DNA of 64,000 nt, taken from the NCBI GenBank assembly GCA_037954665.1, contig JBBMOL010000008.1, forward strand, positions 10,447,559 to 10,511,558. Direction: 5' to 3'. A program made the translations under genes and the position numbers. The stretch comes from Laguncularia racemosa. Lineage: Eukaryota > Streptophyta > Magnoliopsida > Myrtales > Combretaceae. The notes beneath the pieces were generated by a model. It searched no databases. It was not told the DNA's origin and was given only the letters and a program-made list of their open reading frames with translations. Position 1 is the first letter of the stretch, and every line of letters starts with the position of its first letter. Shown here piece after piece: positions 35,371-47,766 of this stretch.

Positions 35371-38300
35371 ATGTCTAGTTTATACAATTCCAATTTCTCA
35401 CCTGCAAGAGCTGCTTCTCCACAGATTAGGAACAACCCGGATGTTGATAGGTATAAAAGATCGCATCTTTAACTTTTTTTGACTGATTTAAGAAACGAGT
35501 AGTGATGGAATAGATGATAAAGATTGTAACTTTACTTTTTAGTTTGAGTTGGGATTATCTTGTGTCTAATGTTTTGTTTTGTGTTGTTTTGATCGGTTTC
35601 GGTTTTTAGTCAGTACTTGGCGGAATTGGTAGCAGAGCATCAAAAGCTTGGACCTTTCATGCAAGTGATTCCCATTTGTTGTCGGCTGCTAAATCAAGGT
35701 TTCTTCTTTCATTTTCCTGCTATGGATCTAGGTTTTTTTCCTATTACTTTACTGAATTTGAGTTAAACGTCTCGGCTTTCGTGTGCTATGGATCTCTTCT
35801 ATAGTTCCTTCTGTCTATATGTATTGCTTCATTGGTTCTTTCTACTGTGTATACTTCATTCAATACCATTCAAGCTTCCAAAATGCATCATGAATTGAGA
35901 ACTATTAAGTTGTGTTTTGGAATCTAAATGAAGCTTCTGTAACCATGAAGGCAATTGACAAGCTGACCATGTGGTGAGTTACTAACAGAACACAATGTTT
36001 CCTATGTAACACTGATGTTGCAACTCATGCACACATCTTCTTCGAATGTACTTTCCCCAAAGAGATGTGGTTGGAAAGTTGCCTATCTGCACACTGTTAA
36101 TGGAATGCAGCTCTTAGAAGCTTGGTAGCCACACGAAACTCAAGTCAACAAGTCCAATGTATCTTGGTGATCCGCACTGCCATCCGCAACTTGTACCACC
36201 TAAAGAGAATGCAGCATTGCTTGATTGGAAAGACCTATCACATTTCTGGCCTTTCTAGCTAGGAGAATTATATTGTGTGTAAATTTTGTTAAGCCTAGTT
36301 TCCTCCTCTGTAAATAGCAGATTTTTGGTTTTCATAGGAACCTTTGTTCATTTGCTTTTTGGCATAGCCATTTGTAATTCCATGTATATATCTATGACTG
36401 ATATTATTAATATATTATTTAATTGCCAAAAACCAAGTGATTGTCAAGCCTCACTTTTGGGGTCTTATGCGGGGATCAATAGTCAGTTGCCATTGCCCCA
36501 GAGTGATGAGTAATAAGGATGCTTCTCTAATTTCCTGGTCTTATTTTATACATCAATTCTGGTTGTTTTTGCAGCATCTGATTTCCTGCTTATTGACATT
36601 TTTAACATTTTGTTGAAGGTTTCATTGTCTTAGTATCACTGAACATCCTCCATGCTTATTGGACGTTGAAACGTCAAGTTTTAATTGTGGCCTCTGGGTG
36701 GTTTGGAAGCATCTAGGGATCATGTTTAGATGGTTTGTTGTCATGATCCTTTTGAGCTGCCATCTCTTCTGCTTGGAAAGCCCTGTTAAATCTGAAATTC
36801 TTTAGTTGTCTATTCTCTGGGTTCTATATTGTATCGTGCATTCCATTATGCCACTTAATTGCTTATGTTGGTATCGTCTTGTGCATGCAGAAATTTTACG
36901 TGTTTCTGGAATGATGCCAAACCAAGGATTTAATGAATTCGACCGATTAAGACATAGAAGCCCAAGTCCCATGGCGTCTTCTAACTTTATGTCAAATGTT
37001 GGTGGAACAGGATTGGCTGGCTGGAGTAATATTCCAAGAGAGGTATGCAAATCCTTTTACTGTCTTTTGTATTTGATACCTTCTATTCAGGTATTGTTGA
37101 ATTATGAACTCATATTATATGTCACTTGGAATAGCAACAAACTAAGCACATTAGCATTGGATCAAGCTAAATAAACACTTGTATGCTATTGCACTTTTCA
37201 GGCACCATACCTTTAGGAATAAATTCTTCAAATTTTATGTATATTTTTTCATCTGGGCTGTTCAGTATTACCCATTGCATATCATCCCTTTCTTTTAGCC
37301 TTTAGCTTACCTGAAAATCCAGGGGAAGGAAATAAGTGAATTCTCCCAAAATTTTATACATGATAGATCTGATTATGAAAGAAATGAATGAAAATGTATA
37401 AACGCAATCAAGGAAACCTCACAACATTAAAGATGGATAGCCAATCCTATCTAGAGCAAGAAGCGCCCTACCAAATCTATCAAGAAAATGAAAAGAATAA
37501 AGAGGAAAATTGGAGTGAGTTCTCTGAGCTAAATTTGCAAGATGATCTGCTACATCATTGGCTTCTCCAAAACTATTCTCGGTCTGTCCCTCCTCAACAG
37601 AAAGAGTCATATTTTACCTTGAAATTCGTAATAAACCACCTTCCATGCTGGAAAGTTTTTTTAGGTATTACTATCTATTTCAAGTGTTCTTTTATAGTTA
37701 GGCATGTCAAAATACATCAGCTGTTTTTAGGTTAGATAAATGATCTGCTTTTCATTACCTAAGGAATGTGTCCTTAATGTGAAATACAAGTTGGTCTTGC
37801 TCTTTGGCATAGACTTGAATGAGAAAACTACAATAAGATTTTCAATATTCCTCCCACCTTTGGTCCTTTTGGGAAGGATTTAACTTGTCTTTCCCTCTCC
37901 TATCTCTCTGCATCATGGCCTGCAAGGTTTTAGCTACCAAAAAAGAGATTGTAAGCCTTGCAGTTTTGTTTAATAAAGGTTGAACCATTTGACATCTAAT
38001 CAATGGATTCTCTGCTGTTCTTCTTCCAAAACAGTTATGCTAAGCAAAAAATTGCATGCTCTAAAATAGTCATTTCCATTTCATTTCAACAAAAGCGTTT
38101 AAACACAGTTCTCAAAAACAACTTCCTAGCAAACATTACACATTCTGACTCTGTTAATTTGAAGTGAGTAGTATAGTGAGTGGACTTGATGATTGTGACT
38201 AATGTCAGAAGCTATTTCGTTGGACACGTTTCGACTTAAAAATTTAAAGTGTTAATATCTCAGAGTATTCATGTTGTCTATTCCTGCCAATTTAATATCA

Positions 38301-39472
38301 CACTGTAGGAATGCAAGCACTTCCATTTTGTTTCTGCCAATGTCCTAGTTTATATTTGGAGGCAATGCATACAAAGGCTTTGTTCTTTCTTACGAGGAAC
38401 ATTCTAAAGGGAGACCTTTTTGCATCTGCTGCTACTAGAGTTAGTTCTTGAAATTATACATAGTTTATGAGGTTTTCAAGCTTTCTGATGAGTGCCACTA
38501 CATTCCTTGGTATGAATGCCTTCTTGTCCTCCAAGCTACAGTACTACTTTTAATTCAACAGGGATTAAATGGACCTCAAGGAATGACAATGGACTGGCAA
38601 GGAGCACCTGCAAGTCCCAGTTCATACACTGTAAAGCGAATTCTGCGGTTGGACATTCCAGCTGATACTTATCCAAATGTAATCTATGTATAAGTGAAGC
38701 TTATTATGGATTAGAAACATTCTTCAATTATCAAAAATTACAAGCTGCCTTTTTCTTTTTATGATAGTTCAATTTTGTCGGAAGGCTGCTCGGTCCACGT
38801 GGAAATTCTCTTAAAAGAGTGGAACTAACCTCTGGCTGTCGTGTGTACATTAGAGGGAAGGGTTCTATAAAGGATCCAGAGAAGGTGTTGCAAATTTCCA
38901 ACAGTTTATTTAGATTTTATTTTCCTTCCTAAATATTTCTCATTTGTGCCACTTTTGAAGGAGGAAAAATTGAGGGGAAGGCCAGGCTATGAGCACCTGA
39001 ATGATCCACTTCATGTCTTAATTGAAGCTGATTTGCCTGCTAATATTGTTGATTTTAAATTGAGACAAGCTCAGGCAATCATTGAGGAATTACTCAAACC
39101 TGTGGTATCTGATCTCTCTCTTTCTCTCTCTCTCTCTCACAAAGATACTTAAATGCAGTTTATACACAGTTTAGCATGATTCTCAGCCTATGCTAGAATT
39201 AGTGTGTGAGATATAAGCTTCAGGAGCCTTTGAAATATATACACATGAACAAATTATGCTTGTTCAGGGAACATATTACTCAGCTGCACTGTCTTGTTAT
39301 TAGTTGTTAACTTGTTCACTTTCAGGATGAGTCTGAGGATTACATCAAGAGGCAGCAGTTACGTGAACTAGCAATGCTAAACTCGAATTTTAGAGAAGAA
39401 AGTCCAGGGCCAAGTGGTAGTGTCTCTCCTTTCAACTTCAGTGGAATGAAACGTGCAAAAACAGGACGCTGA
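35371..39472 (+). CDS. STAR-family KH-domain RNA-binding protein, copy 2
   Basis: Spliced gene with coding exons 35371-35450, 35610-35698, 36891-37042, 38562-38678, 38768-38884, 38961-39104 and 39326-39472, all bounded by GT-AG introns. The 846-nt CDS has exactly the same exon lengths and phases as copy 1 and encodes 281 residues, 36 of them different (about 87% identity by hand count). The Qua1-like segment (SQYLAELVAEHQKLGPFMQV) and the KH/Qua2 domain with the GPRG loop at 155-158 are intact; the end is KRAKTGR. Exon 5, the KH core, differs only at three adjacent positions, VELTSG versus VETSTG. Predicted role: sequence-specific RNA binding in the nucleus, as for SPIN1/quaking-like relatives. 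Introns 2 and 3 hold LINE fragments, which lie away from the splice sites. Nothing suggests a pseudogene. Confidence 0.93.
35941..36437 (+). mobile_element. LINE (L1-type) ORF2 C-terminal fragment in intron 2 of STAR gene 2
   Basis: Conceptual translation on the + strand gives the zf-RVT zinc-binding region of plant L1 ORF2: CFLCNTDVATHAHIFFECTF, with C-x2-C then H and C ligands, followed by PKEMWLES. A stop lies just upstream and the frame soon decays. The 3' end is AT-rich (TTAATATATTATTTAATTG) with a short A tract near 36430. It is a 5'-truncated dead copy; a target duplication is not clear. Confidence 0.7.
37380..37660 (-). mobile_element. LINE RNase H-domain relic in intron 3 of STAR gene 2
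   Basis: On the - strand an open segment (37419-37610) reads EANDVADHLANLAQRT and later LDRIGYPSLML, matching the C-terminal end of the RNase H domain that closes many plant L1 ORF2 proteins, where an EAN-VAD-LAN motif is usual. The upstream part of the domain is not preserved. It is inserted antisense to the host gene, in a different intron from the other LINE fragment. Confidence 0.6.
39112..39139 (+). repeat. (CT)n microsatellite after the intron 6 donor site, gene 2
   Basis: A nearly pure CT repeat starts about 6 nt after the GT of intron 6. The matching position in gene 1 (16373-16414) has a shorter, interrupted CU-rich tract. Confidence 0.8.
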
Positions 39473-40570
39473 GATGATAGCTTGCTCACCCCCTTATTCA
39501 TAGCTTGATATACCTTTTCGGTTACAATGTTTAGTGTTTCTGATTTACCTGTGCAGGTGCACACATATATTGATTGTAGTAAGATTATCATTCCCATGAG
39601 GATGTATTATTATTCTTTAAAATTGTATAAATATGAGTCTGCTGAGGGCTCACACCTAGTGCGATGGGCTTTGCCTCCATAAAGGGAAAAGATGGGTGCA
39701 GGTGGTAGCTCCTTTGGGAAATCCAGGTTAGGGGTGTAATCCATGCTTGGTTAAGGAGGCGGGTGGTTGTTGGGTTCTCTCTTCATGTTGGTAAGGATGG
39801 AGTACTACCAGCTATGAGATTTTGGCTTAGCTTGGAATCTGATTTGAGTTGTTGGACAGAGATCGGTATGAAGATTTGTTTGTTTCGATTTGTTTAAGAC
39901 ATTCTTTTGTTTAACCATAGAGATTCTTTACTCGAATGCTAGATGGGTGAACCCGTGCTTCATATAGCTCATACTCGTGTTGTATTGTTGCTCTTCATAA
40001 CTAATTTTTTTGCTGCTGATAAACTTAAATCTTTCCTCTTTGCAGATGAGGCTTCCAAGCCATCATTTGCACCAAAAAATGAAAATGAGAAGTCCATGAG
40101 AATGAAATAGGCGGTCGTGTAGCCCCTTAGTATTTAGAACACCAATTGTTTGTCTTAACGGAGGAAACCTGAAAATTCATGTTACTTACAATTTGTCCTC
40201 AAATTAACACAATTTCTAAAACCTATCACTAATGTATGAACCAATATTAGGTCCAACTGACAGTCGAAGTTATTAGGTGCACTATGGTCAGTTTCTTCAC
40301 CAATCCAGAAATTATATCTCAAGTTATCATAGCTACAACAGCCAAAAAATCACCTGCTCATGGAATAAATATGGATGCACTGTAAGGCATGGTAAATTAC
40401 GTACACGGCAGTTTTACATAAACGCAGGTTGGGTTGGCACTTTGGAAGGGTATATACCAATGGTCTACAATTGACGACTTTGTCTTGGCACAAACAAACT
40501 ACCATTCTAGGGATGATACCGAGACCAAAACGGAATATCTAGAAGTAATTCTCATAAAGGGTTAATATAG
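39473..40570 (+). other. 3' flank of STAR gene 2; possible SINE-like segment
   Basis: The first ~60 nt after the stop codon align with the gene 1 3' flank. The segment 39640-39830 is GC-richer and begins AGGGCTCACACCTAGTGCGATGGGC, broken here as AGGGCTCACACC then TAGTGCGATGGGC; the latter resembles a tRNA-type A box, but a clear B box and target duplications are lacking. The rest shows nothing recognisable. Confidence 0.35.
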
Positions 40571-41370
40571 TGTAGGAACTATTTTGGTAATTTGGCTTTT
40601 AGCTGAATTTAATGCAATAGATTGTTTTAATAGATTAATGATAGGACCCAGGAGATTGGGTCCAATTTTGGAATGTTTTAGAGGGGTCTAATTGGGTAGG
40701 TTTAGAATAAAGATTATTGAACTGATTTTTCTCCTCTCATCTTTTCTTGATTGTCTTGCGGGTGAAAAGTAAGCTTGAAAAAAGTATTTTTGAGCTCGTT
40801 TGGACTTTGTCTGGACTCAAAAGGAGATATGTGAACTAAAATAAGAGCTATGGGCTTATTTCAATATAATGGGTTTTTTACCTTCTCTTAAAAATCATTA
40901 GGCTTATCTAAGCCCATGACAAGCCTAAACCTAAGCCCATGGCCCATATAAGAAAAGAAGGAATGAATGCTAGCCATGGGATCATTTGGAGTAAGCCAAT
41001 GGCCACTAGTAATAGCAAATATTAACCATCAAGCTCAAAATGATTCGGCAATCGCAATTAGGTTCCAAAATCTATATATTCTCCTCCTCACTTGGAAGAT
41101 TGGAACCATTGGTAAGCTTCATAGAAATGCCATTACTATACTGGAATTGCTCTACAAAAGACCAAATCACTACTTAATTAAGAACGGATTAAGAACACTT
41201 GAAGAATTGCTTATCCAATCAACTATCACACATGTGCTTTGAGAATCTAAGTTTGTTGTTCCTCGTTCCATACCTCTCATGAAGATCATTCTTTTACCTA
41301 TCATTAGATCAAGAATTTTTTAAGATCAATCTTCACGTGCATTGCATGTGATTGATTATCAACAACAACT
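40571..41370. repeat. ~800-bp direct repeat, left copy (LTR-like)
   Basis: Aligns in the same orientation with 59491-60294 over its whole length. Shared landmarks include CTGAATTTAATG, AAGAGCTAT, TTATTTCAATATAATGGG, CATATAAGAAAAGAAGG, CCAAAATCTATATAT and GCATGTGATTGATTATCAAC/GCATGTGATCAATCATCAAC. A TATA-like box followed by a conserved tract resembles an LTR. Copies are clearly diverged. No PBS, PPT or target duplication has been confirmed. Confidence 0.6.
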
Positions 41371-41405
41371 CCAATGGGGATGAGAAGTTCTTAAATAGAA
41401 TGACA

Positions 41406-41667
41406 TCTACGAGAAGCTCTTAAGATAAAAGCCATCTTCCTAGATACGATGGAGTAAGTCTAAGTGGAGAAAGAGAACATCTCATCTATGACTTATAAGA
41501 ATGATTTCTTTGTCGATGCTTTCAAATTTTGGTGTATCTACGGGAAGCTCTTAAGATAAAAGCCATCTTCCTAGATACGATGGAGTAAATCTAAGTGGAG
41601 AAAGAGAACATCTCATCTATGACGTATAAGAATGATTTCTTTGTCGATGCTTTCAAATTTTGGTGTA
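41406..41667. repeat. 131-bp tandem duplication
   Basis: Units 41406-41536 and 41537-41667 are near-identical, with three visible substitutions (CGAGAAG/CGGGAAG, GTAAGTC/GTAAATC, GACTTAT/GACGTAT). Confidence 0.9.
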
Positions 41668-41752
41668 TGTCATGCAAGCAAGCATTTCAATTCTCATATT
41701 AGTTTCTTCATGCTATGTTTCCCTAGACTAGTGGCTATCACTATTAATGCCT

Positions 41753-42946
41753 TTAGGTAGCGTTTGGTTGCCACAAAAATGTGGTACTAGACAGGACACA
41801 TTTTTTTGTCCCGCGTTTGGTTGCCATTCATGAAAAAAGTACTGGACAAAAATTCAATGTGGTACTAGAAAAAATGGAAAATTTTTTGTACCACATGTAA
41901 TTAGGTAGAAAAAATCTAGTACTGCACAAAAATTCATTTTTTTTTCGAAATCTCTAACTTGCCCTTTATATTTTTCTTTTTACAAACAAACCCTACCTCT
42001 TCAAACTCTTTTCATGAGAACCTATCCGCACCGCATTAGCTTGCCCTTCAAGTGCAGTAGGAAAACCCATCGGCGCCGCTCCAACAATGGGATTCATCGT
42101 GCAATTGACCACTATTTGAACGTTGCTATCGTTACGCCATAAGTCGTCGTTAGGTTCGTATCCTTTCGTTTTTTCTCATGTTCTTGCTTACTTTTCTATG
42201 TTCCTCGCATGCTCTACTTGTGGTTGTTGCCGTCCGTTTAGATTTCTCTCACTTGCTTTTCTATCTTCGTCGCATGATCTTCGTCTGGTTGTTGCCGTGC
42301 GTTTAGATGTCTGTTGAAATGGAACAATGGTAGTGGATCAATCTTTCATGTATAAATAGATCATCACGTGTCCCAATTTGATTCCAAACTCACGTTTTGA
42401 TTTCTAGTACGATAAGAATAAAGAAAATTACATAACATGAGAAAAATAATATAACATAAGTTTTTTTTTTAACAATGTTTATCGCTAATTTCAAGTTAAG
42501 ATTCTTTTATATTGTATATTATTTATCATATATATATACTATATCGGAACATCATTTTTAAGATAAAAGAAAAGTAAGTAATGTGTTATTTTATTAAATA
42601 TAACATAAATTATTGTAATTTATAATATTAATTATTAAATTTTTTTCAATCAATGGATTTACACGAATTATTTTATATAATTTATAATCTCTTCAAATTG
42701 TATTTTCTTATAATAATATCAAATATGTATAAATAATCATGATATAATTAAAAAGGGTATAATTATCAAATTTACTATGTTCAGTCTAGTACTTTGCAAT
42801 TCCAAACACTGGACAGCACAAAAATCTTTGTCTAGTACTGAATGAACCAAACCTGGTACAATTTTTTTTTTTTATCTAGTCCTTCTTATTTTATACTGTC
42901 TAGTACTCTTTATCTTGTCCAGTACTAGTAACTAAATGCTACCTTA
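41753..42946. repeat. TTA target-site duplication pair of the Harbinger-type element
   Basis: TTA lies at 41753-41755 and 42944-42946, directly outside the GGTAGC/GCTACC termini. Confidence 0.6.
41756..42943. mobile_element. Non-autonomous PIF/Harbinger-type DNA transposon
   Basis: The left end is GGTAGCGTTTGGTTGCC and the right end in reverse complement is GGTAGCATTTAGTTACT, flanked by the 3-bp target duplication TTA (41753-41755 and 42944-42946), as in PIF/Harbinger. The subterminal zones carry repeated TAGTACT/GTACTGGACA motifs in opposite orientations. A second inner terminus pair is present: GCGTTTGGTTGCCATTC near 41812 and GAATGAACCAAACC near 42839. The middle is AT-rich with no transposase frame. 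Confidence 0.75.
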
Positions 42947-44719
42947 GTGTGTAACCTAATAATACTCTACTTACATTAGGATTGTAGGATCCCTAACACA
43001 ATATATCCACTAAGTGTCTACAAAAGATGAACATGTACAACAGGAAGATGGACTGTAGTAATAGATTGCGGCCATTATCCCCCCAACTTTAGTTAACTTA
43101 ACATTTATTGCAGTAGAGAAGGTAAAGACCTACTTTAGAAGAGTCTTCTTATTCTAAGTGCAATGTGTATGAGTAGATTTGTCAAGTCTCATAGAGGACA
43201 AAAGATGGTAGCCACCTTTGCCATCAATTTTAGCTAACCTAGCAATAATTGTTTACCATGTGTGACTTCATCATGGAAGATGTTCATCTTCCAAATGCAA
43301 CATGTGAATATTTCATCTATACTCTAGTTTTGAAATGAATTTAAGTTAAGTCCTTCTACATATGTGATGAAGGATGATATGAGAAAGTACCTAAAGTAGG
43401 TCTACATGATATCTTATGTTCACCTATTGAGTTTGAAACTCTTATATCCATAGAGTGTGGTGGACAAATTTATGCTCTAACTATATTTGTCAAGTGAAAA
43501 TATACAATTTTGAAGCCCTTGAAGATGTTGAATTGCACTCAGAGCAAATGTTGAAGTTCACCTCATACTATCTCTCTTGCAAGTGCAAGGTAGGCCTTGC
43601 TTACCAAAGGCCCTAGTCCATCATCTTCAAATATAAAAGTCATTATCACTACATGAGATGCAACATCCTAACATATGAAGCCATTGCAGATGATGCTCTC
43701 ACATGAGATGTGATATAATCAAAATTTAGGTGTAGCTAACATTGCTACTTAGCATCCCTTATTGATGATCTTCACGAAGAAAGTTCGGTGTAGCAAACAT
43801 CACCATTATAACTTGCAAGCAGGCATATATATAGCAAATATTGCTAATTGGTGCTCTTTAATGTAGGATCAAAGTGATCTCGGTTGTGACAAGTTGAATC
43901 ATATCATGGTAGCTGTTGTTGCTAACTCTTTACCTTGGAATATATGATAGGAACAATGTCCATTTCGCAACATCATTCAGGAGATCAAAGTGAACTGAAC
44001 TATATGATGAATTGAAGTGATCCCATAGCAGGTTGAGTAGCCGTAATGCCCTTTTCTATAGACTTGAAGTCAAAATGACTTCATCTATGAATAATCAGAG
44101 TGACCATTTCATGCTAGCTATTGCCACTTGGTAACAAAATTCGATCTTGTGTATGCAGCTAGTGTACGACCTTTTCTACAATCTTTATTCAATTTCAAGG
44201 ACGAAGTGATCTCTGTTGTATTGGATTGAAGCAATCTTATAGTAGGCTTGATAGTTGTAACACCATTCCATTAAAAAAAATTGAAGTTATCTTTATCTTA
44301 TCATGAAATTGAAGTGATCTTAGTGATGTAGGTTTGAAGTGAAACTATGATTCGCTTAACAACCGTAACACCTCTCCTCTTAGCTATTAAAAAGGGAAGT
44401 AACTCCAAGTTAAGAAAGATCAAAGCGATCTTTCAACTCAAGAGACTAGCATGAACATTTCCTTTACAACATTCATTACAGTTTGGCTACACTCCTGTTT
44501 ATTGGGTTAACATGACTTGATGTGACGTACTGAATCTTTACAGGAGTTGAAACAACTTTATGAATATAGCTATGCAAAATGAACATGATGAAAATCACTT
44601 AAAATTAAAGTGAATGAGCATATGTCTATCAACAAAATTGAAACTTCAACTTCAAAGGTTGAAGCGATTTTCACTAGCTAATCTCTCCTCATCAACACCT
44701 ACTACAAATTATTAAGATT
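42947..44719. other. Non-coding DNA with a recurrent TTGAAGYRATCT-type motif (left part)
   Basis: No gene is recognised. From about 43860 to 44670 short variants of TTGAAGTGATCT/TCAAAGCGATCT recur roughly every 40-80 bp. The same pattern continues after the solo LTR that interrupts it (47767-48430), so it was one region before that insertion. Confidence 0.55.
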
Positions 44720-44724
44720 AGAGT

Positions 44725-47700
44725 TGTCACGCCTTAAAAAGGGGTTTGAAAGTTTCCACTGAAAGCTGTCACATCATGTGTGTACCCATTATATGATAAT
44801 TGCCTTGCGATTTAAAGGTCGTAAGACTCTAGTTAAATATTAAATCAATTACAACTAATCATATTACATATGATCATATAATAAGAATATAACTATGGAT
44901 TCCATGTTCCATAGTCGACCAAGATTGCAAAGAATCAGAATCCACTACCAAAACAGTAAAATGGAAAAACACATCTATGTTTTACAAATTTCATTTCTAC
45001 ATTGAGTTCTTAAGAATAAAAATTCATTTAAATAATCTATTAATACACATCTTAACAAAACCAATCAACTTGCTCTAATACAATAATTTACAAAGTTGAA
45101 TTCCTCTAACATTCCAACATTTCATTCCATCTATTCCGTATATATCGGAATGGATCACAACAGAATCTCAAAGGTAAGCCTCGTCCAGGTCTCACCATAA
45201 TACAGATTGGAAATCTCGCATAACCAGATTTAAAATATTTACAAACATCTATCTATTGATACATGCATGAATCTATAGAAGAATGTCATTCTAACTCTCA
45301 CCCTTACATCTTATCCCAAAAGTTTTGTAACTTATATTACAAAATCTATAGGAGGGTGAGTTAATAGCTCAAAGAGATATGAATGCTACCTTGTAATACT
45401 GTTTATATGCACAAATAATTGCAAACAAATTTTCAAATCATATGCTATGCATGAGTAATCATATGAATGCAATATTACATGCGGTCTTCCAGTAACCAGA
45501 GTGAAGTCTAAGGTTTACGCCCTCCTTAACCTTAGGTTAGGGATTCAGATCCTACCATCAGTGCTCGGGTCTCATACTTAATTAATTACTCTTATCTCTT
45601 TATTAGATATTGTCTCTTAATATTAATTTTATAAGCTCAAGTATTACTCACATACCGAGTAATAAACACTCTCAAGGATAGACTGGGCTCAGAACCATTA
45701 AGGTGCAATAACCTCTTAATCACTTAGTTTGTACTTAGTGAAGCATTAATTCTTTGATTTCTTCTGATGCACCCTATAGTAGTGATGACTTTCAATATGT
45801 AATGTCCCATGCAATGCATGCAAATTTTTATTTAAGTTGTAATAATTATTTAATATTTTGCGACGATCACGCAAGAATTAGATACACACAAATTTCAGTC
45901 ACATCCAAGACAAATATGGAATATAATTATTCGATTATAATCACAAAACAACAATCATAATATTTGAAAGGATAATTCACCTAATGCATATATATACTCT
46001 TTCTTATGTCCACTAAAGTAGTTATTATATTCTTATACCCCTTTTTGCTTCCCCTCACGTACCCATGGTAACATGCCTGTGCACACACACATTCTCACCA
46101 TGCATACACACACATGCCTTCACATACACTAGCAATCATGTACATGCACATACGCATACATAAGCACACACGTACATACATACATAGCTAGCATGCCCTT
46201 ATGCATATACACACATAAACCTGCACAAACTCATGCACATACACACCCTACTACACCTACACATGCTCATACACACAACCCTCTTGCATACAAACGCCCA
46301 TTCACCTACACCAGTCCACACACACGCGCACGCACATGCATACACAACCCAACACACACTCCCTCATCAAACTAGCACTCATGCCCCCATCAGATTACAC
46401 ATACACACACAATAGACCAGTAAACACACCAACACTAGTACACATATATATACATACACATATGCCAACACTCTTCCTACACCCCACTACACATGGATCA
46501 CACACTCATGCACAATGCACCAGCACACATGATGCTCTCACCCATACCATCCCCTACACATATCATTCACATACACACAACGTCTACACAACATCATCAT
46601 ACCTTAGTAACTATAACTTGACTCCTTCACTACAACTCGACTCCTTCACTACAAATTGTCCCACACCTCCTATACACATATCATATACCAACACCACCAC
46701 ACACATACACACATATACACAAGCATACACGATCACCATTTTTGCAGCGCAAATATACATCCAAACATACATATACGGTAGCAATCATGTGCACTTGCAA
46801 TTTGTACACATAGCAACACGCATTTCTATATGCAATGTCCATCATAACATACATCACTCTACACACACAATAGGACATAATTATATCTTAAAATAGAACT
46901 GATATAATTCAAGGAAATACATAGAATTATCTACATATTATATAAATAATAATATATTACATACAAATAACAGTATATCATGAAGTTCCTACTTACATGA
47001 ATCTTATTTTTGATTACTTGTAGTAATTTTCGGGCACATTTGTAGGAAAATTTTCTTTTTTCTAAAAACATGAGAAAAATACACTATTACATGCTATTCA
47101 CAACTAAGATAATTCTATTTAGAGTATTCCTAGTTATTTTAATTATTTTCTAAGCTAAATCTTATTTTTATATACATATTACAATTATATTTAAATTTCA
47201 AAAATAAGACTTTTCCTATGCAAAACTTGTCTAGTTTCATATAGTTCACCTCAAAAAACATGTTAATGGGCTTGATTTGTGATTTGGAGGTCGTATGTGA
47301 AAGTTACATAATTTTTTTCTCCGCATTATCTTTTTCTCCTTTGCTCGTCTCATCTTATCCTCTCTCTCACTTTTTCTTTTTTGTCTTTATTTTTACTTTC
47401 AAATGTTGGAGGCTTCAGACTCTGGTGGGTCATGGTATATATATAACTTTTTATTTTTTAGGTATGTTTGTCACGCGCGATAATTTACGTGAACTTATTA
47501 ACTTCAGTGTTTTATTATGAAATTTTACGACTAAGCTAATTAAATTATTCTGAGCGTGAATATTTACTTGGAATTTTTATTCAACAATCATAAGTTTGAT
47601 TTTAATTTATTTTATCGTTTATTTAATAATTTTCCACGGTTCGCTTTCTACATGACTTTTTTTTTTTAATATAAATTTATGTGGGGGTATGTTTAAGGCT

Positions 47701-47761
47701 TTCAATGCGATCTTTTAACTATTTCGATGTTATACGTATTTAAGTTTTTGTGGATTTTACA
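44725..47761. mobile_element. Solo LTR, ~3.04 kb, with target-site duplication
   Basis: The block begins TGTCACGCC and ends GATTTTACA, and is flanked on both sides by AGAGT (44720-44724 and 47762-47766), a perfect 5-bp target duplication. TG...CA ends with a 5-bp duplication and no second LTR or internal domain define a solo LTR left by unequal homologous recombination. TGTCACGCC-type starts are common in plant Ty3/gypsy Tekay/Del LTRs. It contains a long CA-rich zone (46078-46880), which explains a 186-codon threonine/histidine-rich frame there that is not a gene. Confidence 0.75.
46078..46880. repeat. CA-rich degenerate repeat inside the solo LTR
   Basis: Dense CACACA, CATACA and CACATGC motifs without one fixed period. 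The + strand reading frames through it are low-complexity Thr/His/Pro and are rejected as genes. Confidence 0.8.
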
Positions 47762-47766
47762 AGAGT

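Larger units (their letters stand above)
44720..47766. repeat. AGAGT target-site duplication pair of the solo LTR
   Basis: AGAGT is at 44720-44724 and at 47762-47766, immediately outside TG and CA. Confidence 0.75.

Noticed and set aside
46336..46896. 186-codon + strand open frame
   Set aside because: It is a Thr/His-rich low-complexity reading of a CA-rich repeat inside the solo LTR.
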